This document shows positions 36,992 through 53,351 of a stretch of DNA of 64,000 nt, piece after piece. Source of the stretch: Methylobacterium sp. (GTDB lineage: Bacteria > Pseudomonadota > Alphaproteobacteria > Rhizobiales > Beijerinckiaceae); the NCBI GenBank assembly GCA_020252645.1, contig JADCCN010000004.1:117049-181048 (forward strand), written 5' to 3'. The position numbers were made by a program, and so were the translations under genes. The notes beneath the pieces are model-generated. The model had not been told where the DNA came from. It did no database searches and saw nothing but the letters and a program-made list of their open reading frames with translations. Positions within the stretch are counted from its first letter, which is position 1. Each line of letters starts with the position of its first letter.

Positions 36992-37764
36992 AGCAGCGGC
37001 TCCACACGATCCGGCGTGGCGTAGAGCGTGCCCGCGCCATAATAGCCGCAGATGCGGTCTTCCTCGCGCAGGGTCACGCTGTCCGGCTTCGCGGTGCCGG
37101 GAACGCCCTCGAACTGCGCGCCGGTGATCGCCTCGACATGCACCCGGTTCGGGAAGCTCTTCAGCACCGAGAAGGTGATGGGGAGCAGGATGCGGCGCTT
37201 GCCCCTGGTTTCCACCTCGAGATAGCGCGCGAGATGCTCGGAGCGATCCACCCAGATATCGACCACCGTGCCGCCCGTCTCGCCATCGCAGCCGACGACC
37301 GGGAAACCGCGCGGATCGGGATCGCGCGAGGCGGTGGCATAGGTGGTGGCGACCCGCATCGGCACGATGCGCGGGGTGAGCGCGGTGGTCAGATCCGGCT
37401 TGTCGGCCCGCTCTGCCCAGGCGCCGGGGCCGATGCCATCGGCGAGCGGGGCGGCGCTGTTCGGCTCGAGCGGCGTGCCGGGCAAGCGGGAGGTGGGCTT
37501 GCCTGCGATCGGGCGCGTATCGGCCAGGCCATCCGGCACCTGGCGCGTCGTGCCATCGGGGAGTTTGAAGGTCTTCGGAGGCGGGTAGAAGAGCAGGCTC
37601 TTCGCCCGGAAACGGCCCGGTTCCGGGCCATCGACTTCGACCGGGTATCCTTCCCGCTGCGCCTCGCGCTGCAGATAGTAGATCAGCCCGGCGAAGAAGA
37701 TCCAGAACAGATAGAGCGCGATCTGCGCCAGATCGAAGGTGGAGGAGACAGAGGCGGGTTCCAT
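36988..37764 (-). CDS. puhA: Photosynthetic reaction centre H subunit
   Basis: The 258-residue H subunit stabilises the L/M core and shapes proton delivery to quinone QB. It has a single N-terminal membrane helix (about 11-32: IALYLFWIFFAGLIYYLQRE) followed by the family's REGYPVEVDGPEPGRF and the cytoplasmic PRC-barrel with GTVVDIWVDRSEHLARYLEV. ATG 37764 lies behind CAGGAG. Its presence shows a type-II reaction centre; the pufL/pufM genes are not in the window. It lies 24 bases after lhaA. Confidence 0.95.
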   Translation of the reverse strand: MEPASVSSTFDLAQIALYLFWIFFAGLIYYLQREAQREGYPVEVDGPEPGRFRAKSLLFYPPPKTFKLPDGTTRQVPDGLADTRPIAGKPTSRLPGTPLEPNSAAPLADGIGPGAWAERADKPDLTTALTPRIVPMRVATTYATASRDPDPRGFPVVGCDGETGGTVVDIWVDRSEHLARYLEVETRGKRRILLPITFSVLKSFPNRVHVEAITGAQFEGVPGTAKPDSVTLREEDRICGYYGAGTLYATPDRVEPLL

Positions 37765-37788
37765 GAGAATGTGCTCCTGGAGTTTCAA

Positions 37789-39209
37789 TCAGTTGGGAAA
37801 TTCGGCCAGCTGGATGCGGGTCGGCGCGGCAGGCTCATCCCGCCGCCACGCGCGGACCAGCGGACCGAGCGCAACGAGGGTGAGGAAGAGAAGAAGAATT
37901 TCGAGGTGGTAGATCACGCCATAGGCGCTGGATGAGGCAAGAAATGCCTTGCCGAGCTGCCCGGTCGCCCCCAGCAAGGCGAGACTGTCGCGCAGCACGC
38001 CCCCAAGGCCAATTGCCAGGCCGGCACAGGTGGCCTGCACCGCGCCCCAGGCGCCGAGCGCGAGCCCGGTCTGCTCGCCGGAATCGAGGTTCATCGCGGC
38101 AATCAACGTCGAGACCGAGAACAGCCCCGCGCCAAAACCGATGGCCAGCACCCCCGCGCGGAAGAGCAGCGGTGAGATGAAGGCTCCGGCGAAGATGACC
38201 ATCGAGAAGCCCAGTACACCCACCAGCACCCCCATCGCCGCGAGGCGGCAGGGATGCGTGCCCCTGGCCAGCAGACCGGCCGCGAGCGAGAAGGCCGCGA
38301 GTGAACCGGCCGCGAGCAGCGCCGTCAGCATGGTCGTGGCGCTCACGGACAGGCCGAGAACTTCCGCGCCATAGGGCTCGAGGATGATGTCCTGCATGTT
38401 GAACGCAGCCGTGCCGAGGCCGACGGCCACGAGGAAGCGGCGCGCCTGCGGCTTGTTGGCAAAGCGCTTCCAGGCCTCGCCGAAGCCCGGGCTCGCCTCG
38501 CGCGGCTCGGGCCGGCGGCGGGCTTCCTGTTTCCACAACGCGATGACATTCAGCACGAGGGTTGCCGCAGCGGCGCCTTGCACCGCCTGGATGAGGCGCA
38601 CCGGGGAAAAGTCGGCGAGCACGAACGAGAACAAATAGCCGCTCACGATCATGCTCAGCAGCAAGACCACATACATCAGCGCGACAACGCGCGGGCGCTG
38701 CTCGGTGCTCGCAAGGTCGGTGGCCAGCGCGAGGCCCGCAGTCTGCGTGGTGTGCAGGCCGGCACCGGTCAGCAGGAAGGCAAGCGCCGCGCTGATCTGT
38801 CCGACCGCCGGGTGCGCCTCGTGGTCCGAGCCGAGCAGAAGCAACGCGAAGGGCATGATCGCCAATCCGGCAAATTGCAGCATCGTGCCGGTCCAGACAT
38901 AAGGCACACGCCGCCAGCCAAAGGCCGAGCGATGCGTATCTGACCGGAAGCCGACCAGCGCGCGGAACGGCGCGAAGAGGAAGGGCAAGGCCACCATGAG
39001 CGCCACAAGCGACGCGGACACGCCAAGCTCCACGATCATCACGCGGTTGAGCGTGCCCAGCAGCAGAACCGAGGCCATGCCCACCGAGACCTGAAACAAG
39101 GCGAGCCGCAGCAGCCGACCGAGCGGAAGTTCGGCCGAAGCCGCATCCGCAAAAGGCAGCAAGCGCGGATCAATCCGCTTCATCTTCTCGATGAGAAGGC
39201 GCTGGACGT

Positions 39210-39213
<4 letters not shown>
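37789..39213 (-). CDS. lhaA: PucC-family LH1 assembly / bacteriochlorophyll delivery protein
   Basis: The 474-residue MFS-type membrane protein has about twelve helices. RFALVGFRSDTHRSAFGWRRVPY-type motifs are present (ALVGFRSDTHRSAFGWRRVP, then WTGTMLQFAGLAIMPFALLL). LhaA helps to insert pigments or LH1 polypeptides into the membrane. Its place between bchM and puhA is the standard one in purple bacteria and separates it from the second PucC-like protein at 51996. It overlaps bchM by four bases. Confidence 0.9.
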
Positions 39214-44526
<5,313 letters not shown>

Positions 44527-44530
44527 GGCC

Positions 44531-46135
44531 TCAACGCCCGAAATGCGCTTTGGCATCATAGAGCGTCTCCACGGTGATGGTGCGAATGCTGCGTTCGCGC
44601 GCGAAAGCCTCGGTGTTCCGGCGCGCCTTTCCGCGCACGAAGAAGGGAATTTTCTTCAGTTCCTTTTCCGCCTCCGCCGCCCAGACCGGCTCGCCGGCCG
44701 GCCATTCGGCGACGGCCAGATCCGCTTCGGCAGCCGCTGCCGCGACGGCGACCGGCCCGGTTGCGCGCTCGCGGGAGGGCGCATGCGAACCATGGCCGAG
44801 ATGGCTCGAGCCCGCGCCGTCATGGAACTCGAAATCGTCGCGGAACATGCCGAGGAGATGCTCCTCAAGGCCCATCATCAGCGGGTGAACCCAGGTGTCG
44901 AAAATCACATCCGCGCCGTCAAAGCCCATCTGCGGGGCGTAGCGGGCCGGGAAATCCTGCACATGCACCGGCGCGGAGATCACCGCGCAGGGAATCCGCA
45001 GGCGCTTGGCGATATGCCGCTCCATCTGCGAACCCAGCACGAGTTCGGGCTGCAATTCGGCGATCTTCGCTTCCACCTCGAGGTAATCGTCGGTGATCAG
45101 TGCCTCGAGGCCAAGGCGGGTCGCCATCTGGCGGATATCGCGGGCGAATTCGCGGCTGTAGGTGCCGAGGCCCACGACATCGAAGCCGAGTTCCTCCTTG
45201 CAGATCCGGGCTGCCGCGAGGGCATGGGTCGCATCGCCGAAGATGAAGACGCGCTTGCCGGTGAGATAGGTCGAATCGACCGACCGCGAATACCAGGGCA
45301 GGCGCCCCGGCTGCTCGGCGAGGAAGGGCGCGGGGTCGATGCCGGCGCAGCGCGCGACCTCGACGATGAAATCGCGGGTGGCACCCACGCCGATCGGCAC
45401 GGTGGTGACCATCGGCTGGCTGAAAGAGCGCTTCAGCCATTGCGCGGCCTGGCCGGCGATTTCCGGGTAGAGCACGATGTTGAAATCGGCCTCGCCCAAG
45501 GTCGTAAGATCGGCGGGTGTCGCCTCCCATGGGGCAACGACATGGATTTCCACGCCCATCCGCTCGAGGATGTGGCTCACGGCGAGAAGATCGTCCCGAT
45601 GGCGGAAGCCGACGGCGGCCGGGCCGAGAATGTTGCAGCGCGCGGGCTCGCCGGCGCGGCGCGGCGCGCGGATCGAACCCGGCTGCGGCGCATGCGGGCC
45701 AGCCAGCGCGCGCACAAGCTGGTAGAAGGTTTCGGACGCGCCCCAGTTCTCCTTCTTCTGGTAGCTCGGAAGCTCCAGCGGAATGACCGGAATCGGCAGG
45801 CCAAGGGCCCGCGCGAGACCTGCGGGATCATCCTGGATGAGTTCGCCGGTGCAGGAGGCGCCCACAATCATCGCCTGCGGCTTGAAGCGCTCATAGGCAT
45901 CCGAGCAGGCGGTCTGGAAGAGATCCGCCGTGTCGCCGCCCAGATCGCGCGCCTGGAAGGTGGTGTAGGTGACCGGCGGACGGCGGTTGCGCCGCTCGAT
46001 CATCGTGAAAAGCAGGTCGGCGTAGGTGTCGCCCTGGGGCGCATGCAGCACGTAATGCAGGCCGCGCATCGCGGTGGCGATCCGCATCGCGCCGACATGG
46101 GGAGGCCCCTCATAGGTCCAGACCGTGAGATGCAT
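44531..46135 (-). CDS. bchB: Light-independent protochlorophyllide reductase subunit B
   Basis: BchB forms the catalytic heterotetramer with BchN and reduces ring D of protochlorophyllide. The 534-residue protein begins [20 protein letters not shown], has [17 protein letters not shown] with a conserved cysteine, and ends with the BchB-specific C-terminal domain containing [19 protein letters not shown]. It lies two bases after bchN and four bases before bchH. Confidence 0.95.
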   Translation of the reverse strand: MHLTVWTYEGPPHVGAMRIATAMRGLHYVLHAPQGDTYADLLFTMIERRNRRPPVTYTTFQARDLGGDTADLFQTACSDAYERFKPQAMIVGASCTGELIQDDPAGLARALGLPIPVIPLELPSYQKKENWGASETFYQLVRALAGPHAPQPGSIRAPRRAGEPARCNILGPAAVGFRHRDDLLAVSHILERMGVEIHVVAPWEATPADLTTLGEADFNIVLYPEIAGQAAQWLKRSFSQPMVTTVPIGVGATRDFIVEVARCAGIDPAPFLAEQPGRLPWYSRSVDSTYLTGKRVFIFGDATHALAAARICKEELGFDVVGLGTYSREFARDIRQMATRLGLEALITDDYLEVEAKIAELQPELVLGSQMERHIAKRLRIPCAVISAPVHVQDFPARYAPQMGFDGADVIFDTWVHPLMMGLEEHLLGMFRDDFEFHDGAGSSHLGHGSHAPSRERATGPVAVAAAAAEADLAVAEWPAGEPVWAAEAEKELKKIPFFVRGKARRNTEAFARERSIRTITVETLYDAKAHFGR

Positions 46136-46137
46136 GG

Positions 46138-47990
<1,853 letters not shown>

Positions 47991-48063
47991 TCCGCCCTCC
48001 CGGCTGAGGCGCGGGCTCAATGCCTGCGCCTTGTCTGCTGAACTTCGCGCGGCTTTTTCATTC

Positions 48064-48081
48064 TGTCAATAAAACTAGACA
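48064..48081. promoter_or_regulatory. PpsR/CrtJ-type operator upstream of bchF
   Basis: The sequence TGTCAATAAAACTAGACA fits the PpsR/CrtJ consensus TGT-N12-ACA exactly. A second, imperfect TGT-N11-ACA lies at 48089-48105, about 25 bases away, as expected for cooperative binding. PpsR is encoded 1.4 kb away. Repression of the bchF unit under oxygen is inferred. Confidence 0.75.
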
Positions 48082-48344
48082 CAGAAATTGTGGCGAGCTG
48101 TCACAATGGCTTTCCGGTTGACGCTTCAGGCCATTTTCGCGACGGTTCACGTGTTGCCCGTCTGCCGTGCAAAACAGGTGTTCCTGTCCGGTTTTCGCGT
48201 GTGCATAAAGAGGCAGAAACGCGCGGCATTCACACTCACTCTGCGGCGCGCACAGCAGGAAAACGTTCACTTCGTGCCGCTTATGCCGAATTTCATTGCG
48301 GCGGGCGCGGAAAGATGATCTGTCTGGTTCCTGGCGGCGCCCCT

Positions 48345-48372
48345 TTGACAAAGTCTATTTCTGCGACATAGT
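48345..48372 (+). promoter_or_regulatory. Candidate housekeeping-type promoter of the aerR-like gene
   Basis: A perfect TTGACA (48345-48350) is followed after 16 bases by CATAGT (48367-48372), which matches four of six bases of the TATAAT consensus. It lies about 95 bases upstream of the start at 48466. No other promoter in the region is as clear. Confidence 0.4.
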
Positions 48373-48465
48373 GTCTCGAATTCGGGTTTCGTGATGCGCA
48401 TCGTTATGTGCCATCATGCGTGGAGCGGGCGTGTCTATATCCAATTACACCCGGGGGAGGGCGTG

Positions 48466-49374
48466 ATGGGTAGCAGCTATGATGACGGGCTGGAGAACGC
48501 AGATGCCGTCGACGGCATCGAAGGCGCTCTCTCCCATTATGCGCCGACTTTCGAAACGCTGGAAGACTATGCTTCCGGGCGGGGATCGCGCGGCGTCCGC
48601 GTGCCCTCCTCGCAGGCTCTGATCGAGCGCACGGTCGAGGCCTCCGTGATCACGACATTGCTGCGCCGGCATGGCATCCTGCACCCGCCCGCCAACAATG
48701 CCGAGCCGGGGCCGAAACTTCCCGCTCCTCCCGGGCCGGTTGAGATGGAACGCTTCTCGGCCATGCTGGTGGCGGCCGATTATCGCGGAGCGCTCGAGTG
48801 GCTCACCCCGTGGCGTCACCGGTTGGGCCTGCTGGATGATCGCATCGCGGACCTCCTGTCGCTGGCCGCCCGGCAGCTCGGAAGTGCTTGGGAAAGCGAC
48901 AATCTTTCCTTTGCGGAGGTTTCGCTGGGGCTTGTCACCCTGCAGCGCGTTCTGCACGAATTCGCGCCGCCTTCCAGCGCGCTGCCGCTGGGGGCCCGGC
49001 GCATGCTGCTGGTGCCCATGCCGGGCGAGGTGCATGGCTTCGGCGTGAGGATGCTCGGCATCCGGTTCCAGCAGGCGGGCTGGGATTGCCAGAGCGAGCA
49101 GCAATTGTCGGAAGAGGCGCTGCTGCGCTGCGTGGGCAAGCAGCGCTATGATGTGGTCGGTCTCTCTGTCCAATGCGCCGGGGACGAGGATCGTGCGGCC
49201 GGCTTGATCTTGCGGATCAGGAAAGCGTCCTGCGAACCGAGGGTGAGGATCCTGCTCGGCGGCTCGCGTTTTGCGGGTCGGCCGGGGGTTGCGCTGGCGC
49301 TCGGCGCCGACCTCGCACCGCTGCCTTTCGCGGAACTTTCGGAGGCGCTCGACCGGTTGATACCGGCGAGCTGA
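48466..49374 (+). CDS. aerR: B12-binding antirepressor of the AerR/PpaA family
   Basis: The 302-residue protein has a helical cap (about 95-165, with the cap tryptophan W142 in LGSAWESDNLSF) and a C-terminal cobalamin-binding Rossmann domain. PMPGEVHGFGVRMLGIRFQQ carries H190, the expected cobalt ligand. In Rhodobacter, AerR/PpaA binds adenosylcobalamin and modulates PpsR/CrtJ in a light- and oxygen-dependent way. Its position next to ppsR supports this. ATG 48466 has GGGGGAGGG upstream. The symbols aerR and ppaA are both used for this family. Confidence 0.87.
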   Translation: MGSSYDDGLENADAVDGIEGALSHYAPTFETLEDYASGRGSRGVRVPSSQALIERTVEASVITTLLRRHGILHPPANNAEPGPKLPAPPGPVEMERFSAMLVAADYRGALEWLTPWRHRLGLLDDRIADLLSLAARQLGSAWESDNLSFAEVSLGLVTLQRVLHEFAPPSSALPLGARRMLLVPMPGEVHGFGVRMLGIRFQQAGWDCQSEQQLSEEALLRCVGKQRYDVVGLSVQCAGDEDRAAGLILRIRKASCEPRVRILLGGSRFAGRPGVALALGADLAPLPFAELSEALDRLIPAS

Positions 49375-49517
49375 ACGTGAACCCAGCCCGGTGGCGGAGA
49401 ATATCCTTCCGGGATCGAACCGGTCTTGTCTGGCACGGGCCTTGTTTATATCGACCGCCAAGGCCCACTCACAAAACCTGATGCTGTCTGCCCAGGACCC
49501 AAGCGAGCACAAGAGCA

Positions 49518-50963
49518 ATGGAAAATCAGGTATCGGTTCAAAACGGTTCTGGCGGCATCCCGGAATGGGCCGAGGATGTCACGCCTGATTCAGCGGAGCG
49601 GCTGGTCGCGTCGCTGTCCGATATCGCCATCGTGGTGGATGGCGCCGGTGTGATCCATGATGTGGTGACCAACGACGTCGAACTTGCGCGGGAAGTGGGG
49701 CAGGGCTGGCGCGGTCGGCCATGGATCGAGATCGTCACGCCGGAAAGCCGCCCGAAGGTCGAGGATCTCATCGGCCGGGCGCTCAAGGGCAGCCCCACCC
49801 AGGCCCGCGAGATCAACCATCCGACCGACAGGGGCATTGATCTTCCGATCCGCTACTCGGCAGTGGCGCTTGGCCGCACGGGCCGCATCATCGCGGTGGG
49901 GCGGGATTTGCGACGGCTTTCGGCGCTGCAGCGCAAGCTGGTCGAAACGCAGGACGTTCTCGAGCGCGACTATACCCGCTATCGCGCCGCGGAAACCCGC
50001 TATCGCATGCTCTTCCATGTGACGACCGATCCGGTGCTGATCGTGGATGGCGCGACGCTGCGCATCACCGAGGCCAATCCGGCGGCGATCCAGCAGCTGG
50101 CGGCCGTCTCCGACCGGCTTGTGAACCGGACCGTGTTCTCGTGCTTCGATTATGACAGCGGTCAACTGCTCGAAGCGGCGCTGAAGACCGCGCGCCGCAC
50201 GGGCAATGTGCCGAGTGTCGAGGCGCGGCTTGCCACTTCGGGCGCCATTTTTGTCGTGAGCGTGTCGGTGTTCCGGCAGGAGCAGGAGTTCTCCTTCCTT
50301 CTGCAGATGCTGCCGATGGAGAGCGCGCAAGCGGCGCAGGCCAGCGGCGCGGCGCAGGATGTCGCGCGCGTCGTGGAGCATTTCCCGCTCGCCTTCGTGG
50401 TCATCGACGAGGAATGGCGCGTCACCGAGGCCAACCAGGCCTTTCTTGAGCTGGTGCATCTCGCTTCCAAGGAGCAGATCCTCGGGCAGGCGATCGGCCG
50501 GTGGCTGGGGCGGCCGGGCGTGGATATGGAATTGCTGATGGCGCGGCTGCGCGAAAGCCAGAGCGTGCGCAGCTTCCCCACCATCCTGCGCGGGTCCTTT
50601 GGCGGCTCGGAGGATATCGAGGTCACGGCGGTCTCGACCCTTTCGGGCCAATCGCAGATCCACGGCCTTCTGATGTGCCGAGCCCTGCTGCAGCCTGCGG
50701 CGGCGATGCGCGAGCCAAATCCCTACACATCCGTGGATCAGGTGACGGAGCTTGTCGGCCGCGTTTCGCTGAAGGACATGGTGCGCGAATCCGCCGACAT
50801 CATCGAGAAGCTCTGCATCGAGGCGGCGCTGAAGCGTTCGGGCGATAATCGTGCTTCCGCCGCCCAGATGCTGGGCCTGAGCCGCCAGAGCTTCTATGCG
50901 AAGATGCGCCGCCATGGTCTTGGCAATCTCGGCGGCATGGATGATGACGAGAATGAAGCGTGA
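49518..50963 (+). CDS. ppsR: Photosynthesis repressor PpsR/CrtJ
   Basis: The 481-residue DNA-binding repressor has three PAS-like regions (about 22-130, 160-265 and 285-400), a glutamine-rich linker around 140-155, and a C-terminal Fis-type helix-turn-helix (EAALKRSGDNRASAAQMLGL then SRQSFYAKMRRHGL). A cysteine in EKLCIEAAL just before the helix-turn-helix matches the redox-active position in Rhodobacter CrtJ. It should repress bch and crt genes at TGT-N12-ACA sites, three of which I find upstream of bchF, bchG and dxs. Confidence 0.93.
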   Translation: MENQVSVQNGSGGIPEWAEDVTPDSAERLVASLSDIAIVVDGAGVIHDVVTNDVELAREVGQGWRGRPWIEIVTPESRPKVEDLIGRALKGSPTQAREINHPTDRGIDLPIRYSAVALGRTGRIIAVGRDLRRLSALQRKLVETQDVLERDYTRYRAAETRYRMLFHVTTDPVLIVDGATLRITEANPAAIQQLAAVSDRLVNRTVFSCFDYDSGQLLEAALKTARRTGNVPSVEARLATSGAIFVVSVSVFRQEQEFSFLLQMLPMESAQAAQASGAAQDVARVVEHFPLAFVVIDEEWRVTEANQAFLELVHLASKEQILGQAIGRWLGRPGVDMELLMARLRESQSVRSFPTILRGSFGGSEDIEVTAVSTLSGQSQIHGLLMCRALLQPAAAMREPNPYTSVDQVTELVGRVSLKDMVRESADIIEKLCIEAALKRSGDNRASAAQMLGLSRQSFYAKMRRHGLGNLGGMDDDENEA

Positions 50964-50988
50964 GGCATCGCGGCTTCTCCCCAATGAC

Positions 50989-51006
50989 CGTCAACTAAAA
51001 TTGACA
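50989..51006. promoter_or_regulatory. PpsR/CrtJ-type operator upstream of bchG
   Basis: CGTCAACTAAAATTGACA is one base from the consensus (CGT instead of TGT) and contains a clear GTCAA...TTGAC dyad. A weaker CGT-N12-ACG copy follows at 51011-51028, 22 bases away, which is two helical turns. Both lie between ppsR and bchG. Confidence 0.65.
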
Positions 51007-51057
51007 CTTGCGTAAAATGGAATTGACGGTTCCTGCGGGCGGGTTTAGCCTTGACCC

Positions 51058-51999
51058 ATGATGCGCGATCTTCTGCCTTCCGGTGCTGCCGAACCGATGG
51101 TGATCCATCGGCAAACCCATCCGCAGCCGCGCGCCTTGCTCGAGCTCCTGAAGCCGATCACCTGGTTCCCGCCGATGTGGGCCTATCTGTGCGGCGTGGT
51201 TTCGGCAGGCTCCACCTTCTCCGAGACATGGCCGGCGGCGCTGGCCGGAGCCTTGCTGGCAGGTCCGCTGGTTTGCGGCACGAGCCAGGTCGTGAACGAC
51301 TGGTATGATCGCCATGTCGATGCGGTGAACGAGCCGAACCGGCCGATACCCTCGGGCCGCGTGCCCGGTCGCTGGGGTTTTGCCTTCGCCGTGGCCTGGA
51401 CTATCCTGTCCTTGCTGTTTGCCACATTGCTCGGCCCCCAGGTGACATTCGCGACCCTGCTGGGGCTCGCCTGCGCCTGGGCCTATTCGGCTCCGCCGCT
51501 CCGCCTCAAGGGCAATGGCTGGTATGGCAACCTCGCGGTGGGCCTCTGCTACGAGGGGCTGCCCTGGTTCACGGGCGCGGCTGCCGTGCTCGGCACATGG
51601 CCGGATGCCCGCATCCTCGCTCTCGCCCTGCTCTACAGCCTCGGTGCCCACGGCATCATGACGCTCAATGATTTCAAGTCGATCGAGGGCGACAGGCAGC
51701 ATCGCGTGCGTTCCATCCCCGTGCAGATCGGGGCCGAGCGGGCCGCGCGCCTCGCCTGCTGGGTGATGGCCGTGCCGCAGGTGATCGTCATCGGCCTTCT
51801 GGTCCATTGGGGGGCACCGGTTCATGCGGGGATCGTGACCGTCATGCTTTTGGCGCAGCTTCTGCTGATGCGCAGTTTGGTCGCCCATCCGCGCGAGCGT
51901 GCGCCCTGGTATAACGGCACCGGGGTAACTCTCTACGTGCTGGGCATGCTCGTCTGCGCTTTCGCGCTCCGCAGCTTCAACACAACCGGGGGGATGTGA
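51058..51999 (+). CDS. bchG: Bacteriochlorophyll synthase
   Basis: BchG esterifies bacteriochlorophyllide a with geranylgeranyl or phytyl diphosphate. The 313-residue UbiA-family membrane enzyme has the prenyl-diphosphate motif NDWYDRHVD at 80-88, about eight helices, and the second motif GIMTLNDFKSIEGDRQHRVR. It overlaps the following PucC-like gene by four bases. Two PpsR-type sites precede it. Confidence 0.94.
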   Translation: MMRDLLPSGAAEPMVIHRQTHPQPRALLELLKPITWFPPMWAYLCGVVSAGSTFSETWPAALAGALLAGPLVCGTSQVVNDWYDRHVDAVNEPNRPIPSGRVPGRWGFAFAVAWTILSLLFATLLGPQVTFATLLGLACAWAYSAPPLRLKGNGWYGNLAVGLCYEGLPWFTGAAAVLGTWPDARILALALLYSLGAHGIMTLNDFKSIEGDRQHRVRSIPVQIGAERAARLACWVMAVPQVIVIGLLVHWGAPVHAGIVTVMLLAQLLLMRSLVAHPRERAPWYNGTGVTLYVLGMLVCAFALRSFNTTGGM

Positions 52000-53339
52000 T
52001 GAAACCATTGGGATGGCTGGGAATCTTGCGCCTTGGCCTGGTGCAGACGGCTTTGGGCGCCATCGTGGTGCTCACCACATCGACCATCAACCGGGTGATG
52101 GTGGTGGAACTGGCCTTGCCCGCCATGCTGCCCGGGCTGCTGGTGGGCCTGCATTATGCCGTGCAGGTCTTGCGCCCGCGCTGGGGGCATGGCGCGGATG
52201 TGGGCGGGCGCCTCACGCCCTGGATTCTCGGCGGCATGGCAACTCTGGCGCTCGGCGGATTCGGAGCGGCGCTCGGCGTCGCGCTGATGCAGGGTTCAAC
52301 CCTTCTCGGCCTCCTGGTCTCCACGCTCGCCTTCCTGCTGATCGGCATCGGCGTGGGCGCGAGCGGAACCTCGCTTCTCGTGCTGCTCTCGAAACGCGTG
52401 GAAGACAAGCGGCGCCCCGCCGCGGCGACCATCGTCTGGGTGATGATGATCATCGGCTTCATCGTCACGGCAACGACCGCCGGGCATTTCCTCGATCCCT
52501 TCTCCTTCTCGCGCCTGCTTGTCGTCTCCGGCGCGGTGAGCGCCTTGGCCTTCCTGGTGAGCTGCCTCGCGGTCTGGGGTGTCGAAGGCGCGGGCGTGCT
52601 TCAGAAGGCCGAGGACGAGCCGAAAATTTCCTTCAGGGAAGCGATCGCGGAAGTGTGGGCCGAGCCGCATTCCCGGCTCTTCGCGATCTTCATCTTCCTC
52701 TCGATGGTTGCCTACAGCGCGCAGGATCTGATCCTCGAACCCTTCGCGGGGGTGGTCTTCGGCCTCACGCCGGGCGAGACAACCAGGCTTGCGGGTCTGC
52801 AGCATGCGGGCGTGCTCGTCGGGATGGTCATGGTTGGGCTCGTGAGCACGGTTTTCAGCCGCCACAAGGCCGCGACGACGCGGTTCTGGACCGTCGGCGG
52901 TTGTCTTGCCTCGGCTCTGGCGCTGGCCGGCCTCGTGGCTTCGGCCATCATCGGGATGGGGTTTCCGTTTCGCCCGAATGTGTTCCTCCTCGGCCTTGCG
53001 AATGGCGCCTTTGCCGCCGCCGCGATCGGCGCGATGATGCGCCTGGTGAATGAGGGCAACCCCTCGCGTGCTGGCATTCGCATGGGCCTCTGGGGGGCGG
53101 CGCAGGGCATCGCCTTTGGTGCCGGCGGGTTGGTTGGTGCGATGGCCGCGGATATCGCGCGGTTCTTCATCGCCTCGCAGGTTGCGGCTTATGCGGTTGT
53201 TTTCGCGGTGGAAGGCGTGCTCTTCCTCGTCTCGGCCGTGCTGGCTGATCGCATCGCGCGGCAATCGCGATTGGCCCGAGGCCTGGCTGAACAGCCGCGC
53301 AAGGAGCCGGATATCTCCGGCCTCGCGCTCGGCCGGTAA
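51996..53339 (+). CDS. PucC-family MFS transporter of the bchG-bchP operon
   Basis: The 447-residue protein has twelve predicted helices and the PucC/BCH family start LRLGLVQTALGAIVVLTTST, then INRVMVVELALPAMLPGLLV and YAVQVLRPRWGHGADVGGR. It is the equivalent of the orf428/bch2 protein found between bchG and bchP in purple bacteria, thought to help with pigment handling or light-harvesting assembly. It is distinct from LhaA in the other arm. Confidence 0.9.
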   Translation: MMKPLGWLGILRLGLVQTALGAIVVLTTSTINRVMVVELALPAMLPGLLVGLHYAVQVLRPRWGHGADVGGRLTPWILGGMATLALGGFGAALGVALMQGSTLLGLLVSTLAFLLIGIGVGASGTSLLVLLSKRVEDKRRPAAATIVWVMMIIGFIVTATTAGHFLDPFSFSRLLVVSGAVSALAFLVSCLAVWGVEGAGVLQKAEDEPKISFREAIAEVWAEPHSRLFAIFIFLSMVAYSAQDLILEPFAGVVFGLTPGETTRLAGLQHAGVLVGMVMVGLVSTVFSRHKAATTRFWTVGGCLASALALAGLVASAIIGMGFPFRPNVFLLGLANGAFAAAAIGAMMRLVNEGNPSRAGIRMGLWGAAQGIAFGAGGLVGAMAADIARFFIASQVAAYAVVFAVEGVLFLVSAVLADRIARQSRLARGLAEQPRKEPDISGLALGR

Positions 53340-53351
53340 GGGGAGGGGACC

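Noticed and set aside
49375..49517. TGT-N12-ACA operator upstream of ppsR
   Set aside because: TGT triplets occur but none is followed by ACA at the right distance.
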